Part shown: piece after piece, positions 1 to 5,475 of the stretch
How positions within the stretch are numbered: position 1 is the stretch's first letter
How the letters are laid out: each line of letters starts with the position of its first letter
Assembly: GCA_934427095.1 (NCBI GenBank)
Contig: CAKRYM010000047.1
Location: 1-9,351, forward strand
Source of the DNA: an uncultured Bacillota bacterium
Lineage (GTDB): Bacteria > Bacillota > Dehalobacteriia > UBA4068
Direction of reading: 5' to 3'
Length of the DNA: 9,351 nt
The notes under the pieces: generated by a model
Database searches by the model: none
The model's input: only the letters and a program-made list of their open reading frames with translations
What the model was told of the DNA's origin: nothing
Made by a program: the position numbers and the translations under genes

Positions 1-575
1 GCTTCCACCTGCTCTGCTAGATGAGCCATATTCTCCCCAAAAGAACCCGCCCGTTCTGCCAAAGCTTCTGCATAAGCCTGATATAGCAAGGCGATATCCG
101 CTAATCGCTTGCTACCGGGAATCTCCTGGGCAGCAAGTTTCTCCACGCCCTGGGCAAAAAACGCAGGGCTAATTTGATAGATTTGCAACTCATCGGCCAG
201 CTTAGCCAAATAAGCGCCAAAGCCCTTTTGTGCAGCTGGCTTCCCCAGAACCTGCAATTCTTGCCGATGCTGCGCAAGAACATTGCCAGCCAAGAGCAGC
301 TTTCCACTGTTGCCTAAAGTAGGACGCGGGTCCTCCCCCGCTTCCCCATAAGCCAAATAGGATAGGCGGCTAAAGCTACTGACCTGAGCCCGGCTAAAGC
401 CGCCACCGGCACAGGCTTCTGCCAACCGCCGTTCATGAATAAAGGTGGCTTGCTCCGGCAGAATGTAGAACAGCGGCGCGCCAAAAGGCCGCCGCTGCAA
501 TTCCTCTGCCAGAGACGTGATACAATGATAGGTTTTGCCAGAGCCCGCAGGCCCTAAAATGAAACGCACGCTCAT
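1..575 (-). CDS. addB: AddB, ATP-dependent helicase/nuclease subunit B (N-terminal part, cut by window edge)
   Basis: AddB pairs with AddA to form the helicase-nuclease that resects double-strand DNA breaks to Chi and loads RecA; it is the Bacillota counterpart of RecBCD and acts in the cytoplasm. Only 191 codons are present, about one sixth of a typical AddB of roughly 1150 residues. The protein opens MSVRFILGPAGSGKT, with a Walker A box at residues 8-15. Next come LPEQATF (about 39-45) and RAQVSSFSRLSYL (about 62-74), both typical of AddB N-termini. The C-terminal nuclease and its Fe-S cysteines would lie beyond the left edge. The ATG at 575-573 sits directly before the conserved start, with GGAG at 588-585, nine bases upstream. 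It begins 37 bases after the mutS2 stop in the same direction. RexB is the main alternative name but less likely. The assignment was made by translating the edge by hand. Confidence 0.87.
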   Translation of the reverse strand, partial: MSVRFILGPAGSGKTYHCITSLAEELQRRPFGAPLFYILPEQATFIHERRLAEACAGGGFSRAQVSSFSRLSYLAYGEAGEDPRPTLGNSGKLLLAGNVLAQHRQELQVLGKPAAQKGFGAYLAKLADELQIYQISPAFFAQGVEKLAAQEIPGSKRLADIALLYQAYAEALAERAGSFGENMAHLAEQVE

Positions 576-588
576 TGGTCTATTCTCC

Positions 589-614
589 AGTGGTGCTTTA
601 AAATAGCGCCCACT
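589..614 (-). promoter_or_regulatory. Imperfect hairpin between mutS2 stop and addB ribosome site
   Basis: Read on the minus strand, AGTGG (614-610) pairs with CCACT (593-589), and GCT (607-605) pairs with AGC (597-595). There is a GC/A internal mismatch and a 7-base loop. The 5' arm includes the last two bases of the mutS2 TAG, and the 3' arm ends directly against the addB GGAG. No U-tract follows, so it does not look like a terminator. A role in coupling addB translation to mutS2 translation is only an inference. Confidence 0.3.
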
Positions 615-2982
615 ACTGATTCAATTCCACAATGGTCACGCCAGAACCACCTTCCTGCAAACTGCCGTCCCGGAAGCTTTTTACCAGCCGATGGCCGCGG
701 AGATAGTCCTGGACAAAATGGCGCAAAGCGCCGGTACCCCGTCCATGGTTAATTTGTACTTCTCTTAAACCAGCCAGGAAAGCATCGTCGATATATTTAT
801 CTAAGACAGGTAACGCTTCCATGGTTTCTAAGCCATGCAGATTCAAGGAAGCACCAATGGTGGAGGTTTTCTGCATAGCCAAAGCCGCAGCGCTGCCCCG
901 ACGTTTCACCCCGCCTTTGCTGGGCTTTTCCTGGTCCGCCAGACGCAAATCCGCCAAAGCATATTTCATCTTCAGCACGCCTACCTGTAACATCACATTG
1001 CCGTCCCGATCCGGTTTTCCGATCACATTGCCGTACTGGTTCAGCTTGGGTAAGAAAACATGATCCCCAGGCGCCACGGTTTTGGGCGCCGTCCCAGCAA
1101 AGACCTGGGCCGGGGCTTCTTCTTCTAACTGTTTCCGCCAGGATTTCAGCTTTTTCTGCGCTTCCTGCCAGACCCGTTCCGCAGATTTCTTTTCCTTAAT
1201 TTGCCGCTGTTCTTCCTCATAAAGGGCACGACTTTGGGCTAAGACATCTTCCACAATTTTTTGGGCCTTGGCATTGGCCTTACGGATGATTTCTGCTTCC
1301 TGGCTTTTTAAGCTTTGCTCCTTTTCCCGGATATACTTTGCTCTCTCGGCGGCAGACGCAGCCAGTACCTGCGCCTTATCTTTTTCCTCTGCCAACTTCC
1401 GGCGCATATCTTCCAAGTTGGCCAACATGGCGGCAACCGCCACGTCCTCTGTGGTCAAGCTAGCTGCTGCGTCCTGGATAATCTCCTCCGGCAAGCCCAA
1501 TCTACGGCTAATCTCAAAGGCATTACTTTTCCCCGGCAACCCCATTTGCAAACGGTAAGTGGGGGAAAGGGTCTGTACGTCAAACTCCATGCTAGCATTG
1601 ACAAAGCCCGGCGTATTATAGGCAAACGCCTTTAATTCACTATAATGGGTAGTGGCCACGACTTTGGCGCCGGCGGCGTGTAAATGTTTCAAAATCGCCA
1701 TGGCTAAAGCTGCCCCTTCCGTGGGGTCAGTCCCTGCGCCCAGCTCATCCACGAGGACCAAGGCGCCGGGGTCAGCCTGGGCTAAAATCTCCACAATATT
1801 GGACATATGGGAGGAGAAAGTGGACAAGGATTGTTCAATGCTCTGTTCGTCGCCAATATCCGCCCAAACCGTATCCACCGCTGGGATCTCACTGCCCTGT
1901 TCCGCTGGAATATGCAGCCCAGACAAGGCCATACAAGTCAGCAAACCGATGGTTTTCAGCAACACGGTCTTGCCGCCGGTATTGGGGCCGGTAATGACCA
2001 GAACAGAAACTCCTTTTTCCAAAGCCACGTCCACGGGCACCACTTTTTTTCGGTCAATCAGAGGATGCCGGGCTTTCACCAACTTCAGGCAACAGCCTTG
2101 TGCCACCCGGGGGGAAGACCCATCCATATCCCAGCTTAATTGGCCTTTGGCCATGATAAAATCCAGCTTGGCCAAAATATTCATATCCGCGGTCAATTCC
2201 GCGGAAAAATTCCGAATCACCATGGTTAAGCTGCGCAGTACCGCGGCGATTTCATCCTCTTCCTCATGCTTTAAGACAGCCAGCTCATTGTTCAGCTCCA
2301 TTACAGCCAAGGGCTCAATGAACACCGTAGCGCCAGAGCTGCTCATATCATGGGCCACCCCGGCAATCTGGCCCCGATACTCCTGTTTTACCGGCACCAC
2401 AAAGCGGTCGTCCCGCTTGGTTACAATGGTATCCTGCAAAAATTTGGCTGTATTGGGGTTTTTCACCAGGCTATCCAGCCTTTCCCGGATACGTTCGGTC
2501 TTTTCTCTACTTTTCCGGCGAATCCCCGCCAAACGCTCGGAAGCGCTGTCATTGATGCTCAGATCAGAACCAATGGCCTTTTCTACTGCTGTTTCCACGG
2601 TTTTGATAATCACCAAACTCCGCCCCAGAGAGGTCATTTGGGGAAAGTCCCCTTTCAACTCACTGAAAAAAGCTTTGGCATTTCGGGCGGAACGGGCCAA
2701 GGCGGCAATGGAAACCAAGGCTTCCGGTTCCAACACCCCGCCAATCTCTGCATGATGCAGCCAAGGCCGGATATCCCATAAGCCACCCAAGGTAAACAAG
2801 GGGTGTAGCCGCTGTAATTCTCTGGCTTCATCAGTTTCCGCCAAAAGCTGCCGAGCATAATAATCATCCCCTGTGGGTTGTAACGCCGCTGCTTCTTCCC
2901 TGGACACTGCAAAATGGCAATGATTCATTAACTGCTCAATGATTTTATCGTATTCAATTTTCTTCAACGATCTTTCGTTCAT
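613..2982 (-). CDS. mutS2: MutS2, MutS-family ATPase with KOW and Smr domains
   Basis: MutS2 lacks the mismatch-recognition domains of MutS. Homologues act against recombination intermediates, and in B. subtilis MutS2 senses and splits collided ribosomes. The 789 residues match the family length. Visible in order: clamp/core region 1-320; Walker A GPNTGGKT (332-339); DIGDEQSIEQSLSTF (375-389); Walker B VLVDELGAGTDP (409-420); H-loop ATTHYSE (443-449); a long charged coiled-coil (about 515-620); a KOW-like segment (about 634-682); a C-terminal Smr domain (about 710-789) with HGRGTG at 746-751. The first Smr motif reads LNLHG (713-717), not the more usual LDLHG or LDLRG. The start follows the U32 stop by six bases with a weak ribosome site, but the N-terminus MNERSLKKIEYDKI fits the family. 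The long plus-strand reading frames opposite it are shadows. Confidence 0.97.
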   Translation of the reverse strand: MNERSLKKIEYDKIIEQLMNHCHFAVSREEAAALQPTGDDYYARQLLAETDEARELQRLHPLFTLGGLWDIRPWLHHAEIGGVLEPEALVSIAALARSARNAKAFFSELKGDFPQMTSLGRSLVIIKTVETAVEKAIGSDLSINDSASERLAGIRRKSREKTERIRERLDSLVKNPNTAKFLQDTIVTKRDDRFVVPVKQEYRGQIAGVAHDMSSSGATVFIEPLAVMELNNELAVLKHEEEDEIAAVLRSLTMVIRNFSAELTADMNILAKLDFIMAKGQLSWDMDGSSPRVAQGCCLKLVKARHPLIDRKKVVPVDVALEKGVSVLVITGPNTGGKTVLLKTIGLLTCMALSGLHIPAEQGSEIPAVDTVWADIGDEQSIEQSLSTFSSHMSNIVEILAQADPGALVLVDELGAGTDPTEGAALAMAILKHLHAAGAKVVATTHYSELKAFAYNTPGFVNASMEFDVQTLSPTYRLQMGLPGKSNAFEISRRLGLPEEIIQDAAASLTTEDVAVAAMLANLEDMRRKLAEEKDKAQVLAASAAERAKYIREKEQSLKSQEAEIIRKANAKAQKIVEDVLAQSRALYEEEQRQIKEKKSAERVWQEAQKKLKSWRKQLEEEAPAQVFAGTAPKTVAPGDHVFLPKLNQYGNVIGKPDRDGNVMLQVGVLKMKYALADLRLADQEKPSKGGVKRRGSAAALAMQKTSTIGASLNLHGLETMEALPVLDKYIDDAFLAGLREVQINHGRGTGALRHFVQDYLRGHRLVKSFRDGSLQEGGSGVTIVELNQ

Positions 2983-2997
2983 ACTGCCTTATACTCC
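2983..2997 (-). promoter_or_regulatory. Weak or displaced ribosome site of mutS2, coupled to the U32 stop
   Basis: Before the mutS2 ATG the minus strand reads GGAG (2997-2994, 11 bases away), then the U32 stop TAA (2991-2989), then GGCAGT. AAGG at 2990-2987 is only four bases from the ATG. Neither is optimal, whereas pheT, zapA, the NIF3-like gene and the U32 gene all have a full site exactly six bases from the start. Reinitiation by ribosomes ending the U32 protein is the likely route. Confidence 0.5.
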
Positions 2998-5460
2998 ACG
3001 GAACAGATGTCCCTTTGTATATTCTTTTATCACAGAAGGCAATTTCCGCTTGGCTTCCTCATAGCCGAACAAATCCTCACAAGCCTCCATATATAGCTCA
3101 ACAATACGTTCCGCCTGCTTCGGTTCATAAAGCCTGAGATCCAGGATAACCCGGCTGATACCTCGCTCTGCCAATTGTGGCAATTCCTCCAGCAAGCAAA
3201 GCTCCCGAGAATTAAAAATATGCATCCTACATTCCGTATCGCAACGGAAAGGGAAAGCATAGCCCTTTTCATCCTTAAGGAAATAGGGCCCGCCGCTCCG
3301 GCAAGGCTTGGAGCAAGGATGCTTCTCATCTCGACCACCGCAAGCCGCTCCTAATAAGCAATGCTCGCTGACCATTAACTGCAAAGCGCCCTGGGCGAAA
3401 ATTTCCCCTTCGCACTGGGTCAAATCCATTTTTCCCAATTGTTCCAAGGTTAATTCCGGTGAAAGAATCTGCCGCCGCATGCCCAATTTGCCCAAATAAG
3501 CGCTGCTGGCGCTATTAAAAATATTCATACCGCTACCAGCGTAAATCTTTCCCATCCAACCGCTATTTCTTAACAGAGGCACTTGGCTCAAATTATTGGC
3601 CACCACAGCGGTGATGCCAGCTTCCTGCCAAAGGCTAAACTGCCGGCGCCATTTGTCCTCTTGATGCGGGAGGATAATTTGCGGAAGATAGGGAATCAAC
3701 TCTGCCTTTTTGCTCTTGGCTAAGGTAACCAAGGCTGCATAATCCACCTTACCGCGGCCAGCAAAACCCACGGCATCCCAATAAATCTCCCGAATGCCCT
3801 TACGCAAAGCGATTTGCAGCCCTTGCTTGTTTTCCACCAAAGCCACCACTTGGGGCAAGGCGTTTTCCTGCCGCGGCTGAGCGCCAGGCTCAGCTTTTTT
3901 TACCACGGTATGAAAGACTTCCAAATCCAAGGGTCGCTCAGTATCCTTGGCTTTCCGCTGCTGGAACAGTTGCTCCACCAAGGTTCTACGGCATTGATTC
4001 AAGACAGAGCTGGGCAATAAGGCTGTGGGGCTAATTTCTCCCCTGACTACGCCCAAAGTGTAGCCGGTATTGCCTAAGCGCCCCAATTGTGCCTGAGCAA
4101 TAGGCAAAGGCTTGGCGCCGTTATTGGCTTCTGTCACCACATAATCACTGGTGATCTCCGCCTGATAGCCGTCCTCATCATATGCCATAACATGTAAAGG
4201 CTGGCCTAGTACCGCTGTCACCTCGTAATGCAACAGTTTTTCCGGCATATGGGCATAGCTTAATTCCGCCCCTTCGATCAAGGGGGCGTCATAGGTCTTA
4301 AACACCCGGTCGCTTTCCCGGCAACGCAGCTCGGGAATTTCTACCACCTCATTAGCATGGGCGAGAACCACACTTTCCCCTTGCCGAAAAATGCTGGTCA
4401 CAGTGCCGCCCTCTCGTTTGCCGCTAACCCAGACTTCAATTCCATCCCCTACGTGCAGGGACTGGGCTAAGCGTATGCTGGTATAACCGTTGCCGGTATG
4501 GACTACCCGGCCCAAAAACACCCCGCGATTATTGGGACGCTGATAACTCATTAAGGAAGCGCCAGGATTCCCCAAGAAATAGCCGCTATAATGATCCCGG
4601 TTAAAGACCTGCATCAGCTGACGCAAGCCCTCTGGATGAATACTAGGTTTCAGCCCCTTCTCCATTTCTCTCAACAAGCCAGAATAAATCCGGCTGACCG
4701 TGGCCACATACTGGGGCTTTTTCATCCGGCCTTCGATTTTCCAGGAAGCAAGGCCCAAGGAATAAAGGTCTTCTACCTGTTCATAACCAAAGAGATCCCG
4801 GGAGGAAAGGAGGTAACGCCCTTCCGTCAGGGTTTCCACTTCATCACCAAATTCATCCGTGAGCTGGTAGGCCATGCGGCAAGGCTGAGCGCAGCGGCCT
4901 CGGTTACCACTTCTTCCCCCGACCATAGAAGAAAACAGGCATTGGCCGGAATAGCAAATACACAAAGCCCCATGCACAAAAATCTCTAGTTCCAGCTGGG
5001 ATTTTTCTTTAAACGCTTTGATGTCATCCAAAGAAAATTCCCTGGGTAAAATAATGCGCTCTAAACCGCTTTCCGCCAATAGAGGCGTGACCTCCGCATT
5101 GCACACTGTTAACTGGGTGCTGGCATGGAGCGGCAAGCCTGGCAAAGCCCGGTGGGCTAAGTCCATAACGCCCAAATCCTGGATAATACAGGCGTCTACC
5201 CCGGCCCGATACAGCTCCTGTAAATAAAAGAGCAGGCCCACCATTTCCTCATCTGCCACCAAGGTGTTTACCGTCACATAGACCTTGACCCCATGAAAAT
5301 GGGCCAAGGTCACGGCTTCGGCAATTTCCTCTAAGGTAAAGTTATCCGCAAAAGCACGGGCGGAAAAACTTTTTCCGCCCAAATACACTGCATTTGCTCC
5401 ATTGGCGATGGCAGCCCGTAAAGCATCCATGCTGCCGGCTGGCGCTAATAATTCTGTCAT
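2989..5460 (-). CDS. Long U32-family protein (RlhA/TrhP-like RNA hydroxylase family, two U32-like halves)
   Basis: U32 proteins were first called collagenase-like peptidases. The characterised E. coli members RlhA and TrhP instead make 5-hydroxycytidine in 23S rRNA and 5-hydroxyuridine in tRNA, and need conserved cysteines. This 823-residue protein opens with MTELLAPAGS and YLGGKSFSAR (26-35). It has the U32 signature at EIFVHGALCICYSGQC (159-174), cysteines C167, C174, C190 and C194, and KIEGRMKKPQYVA (241-253). A middle region (about 300-510) resembles the DUF3656-type segment of RlhA. After a polar linker (about 515-535), a second half repeats the pattern: EIFAQGALQLMVSEHC (686-701) with C701, C707, C716 and C720. 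AGGAG at 5471-5467 lies six bases from the ATG. RlhA-like rRNA modification is the best guess; exact substrate and symbol are uncertain. Confidence 0.9.
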   Translation of the reverse strand: MTELLAPAGSMDALRAAIANGANAVYLGGKSFSARAFADNFTLEEIAEAVTLAHFHGVKVYVTVNTLVADEEMVGLLFYLQELYRAGVDACIIQDLGVMDLAHRALPGLPLHASTQLTVCNAEVTPLLAESGLERIILPREFSLDDIKAFKEKSQLELEIFVHGALCICYSGQCLFSSMVGGRSGNRGRCAQPCRMAYQLTDEFGDEVETLTEGRYLLSSRDLFGYEQVEDLYSLGLASWKIEGRMKKPQYVATVSRIYSGLLREMEKGLKPSIHPEGLRQLMQVFNRDHYSGYFLGNPGASLMSYQRPNNRGVFLGRVVHTGNGYTSIRLAQSLHVGDGIEVWVSGKREGGTVTSIFRQGESVVLAHANEVVEIPELRCRESDRVFKTYDAPLIEGAELSYAHMPEKLLHYEVTAVLGQPLHVMAYDEDGYQAEITSDYVVTEANNGAKPLPIAQAQLGRLGNTGYTLGVVRGEISPTALLPSSVLNQCRRTLVEQLFQQRKAKDTERPLDLEVFHTVVKKAEPGAQPRQENALPQVVALVENKQGLQIALRKGIREIYWDAVGFAGRGKVDYAALVTLAKSKKAELIPYLPQIILPHQEDKWRRQFSLWQEAGITAVVANNLSQVPLLRNSGWMGKIYAGSGMNIFNSASSAYLGKLGMRRQILSPELTLEQLGKMDLTQCEGEIFAQGALQLMVSEHCLLGAACGGRDEKHPCSKPCRSGGPYFLKDEKGYAFPFRCDTECRMHIFNSRELCLLEELPQLAERGISRVILDLRLYEPKQAERIVELYMEACEDLFGYEEAKRKLPSVIKEYTKGHLFRGV
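3876..3901 (+). terminator. Terminator-like hairpin plus T7, antisense within the U32 gene
   Basis: On the plus strand GCTGAGC (3876-3882), loop GCCAG, and GCTCAGC (3888-3894) form a perfect 7-bp stem with a 5-base loop, followed at once by seven T (3895-3901). That is the layout of a Rho-independent terminator, but it points against every gene here. It falls in the linker-coding part of the U32 gene. It could stop antisense transcription or be a by-product of coding KKAEPGAQP. Confidence 0.4.
3876..3901 (-). other. Candidate -1 frameshift or slippage site (A_AAA_AAA plus hairpin)
   Basis: In the U32 reading frame the codons are GTA AAA AAA GCT GAG (V520 K521 K522 A523 E524), giving an in-frame A_AAA_AAA slippery heptamer at 3901-3895. 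The 7-bp GC-rich hairpin at 3894-3876 follows directly. A -1 slip reads AGC TGA, which ends the protein at 523 residues, at the join between the two U32-like halves. Insertion of one extra A by RNA polymerase would give the same product. Against it, the hairpin abuts the heptamer, whereas known stimulators usually sit 5-9 bases downstream. Confidence 0.3.
5281..5311. repeat. Long inverted repeat in the early U32 coding region (12 bp paired)
   Basis: On the plus strand GACCTTG (5281-5287) pairs with CAAGGTC (5305-5311), and inside it CCCAT (5290-5294) pairs with ATGGG (5299-5303) around GAAA. The two helices are separated by a small AC/C internal loop. In the U32 mRNA it spans nt 150-180 of the reading frame and codes TLAHFHGVKV, with UUUC as the loop. 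No U-tract follows. Confidence 0.5.
5358..5380. repeat. Perfect 11-bp inverted repeat with one central base, near the U32 start
   Basis: GGGCGGAAAAA (5358-5368) and TTTTTCCGCCC (5370-5380) are exact reverse complements around a single C. In the mRNA this is nt 81-103 of the U32 gene, coding LGGKSFSAR, and could fold as a 10-bp stem with a 3-base loop. No run of U follows in the mRNA direction. The protein motif is conserved in the family, so part of the symmetry may come from coding. Confidence 0.6.
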
Positions 5461-5475
5461 AACAAACTCCTGTGC

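Noticed and set aside
101..307. 68-codon open frame on the minus strand inside the left-end gene
   Set aside because: It is out of frame with the AddB N-terminus, which reads without a break from 575 to the left edge, and its translation shows no motif.
363..402. Repeated CGGCTAAAGC in the left-end gene
   Set aside because: The two copies code FSR in two neighbouring Ser/Phe/Arg motifs of AddB, so shared codons explain it.
1652..2755. 367-codon open frame on the plus strand opposite mutS2
   Set aside because: It is antisense to a clearly conserved MutS2 frame. Its translation is rich in Ser, Ala and Lys without recognisable domains, and no ribosome site or promoter was seen. It is a codon-bias shadow.
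4801..4820. AAGGAGGT on the plus strand, a perfect ribosome-site look-alike
   Set aside because: No ATG follows at a suitable distance, and the bases are the complement of the U32 codons for RYLLSS.
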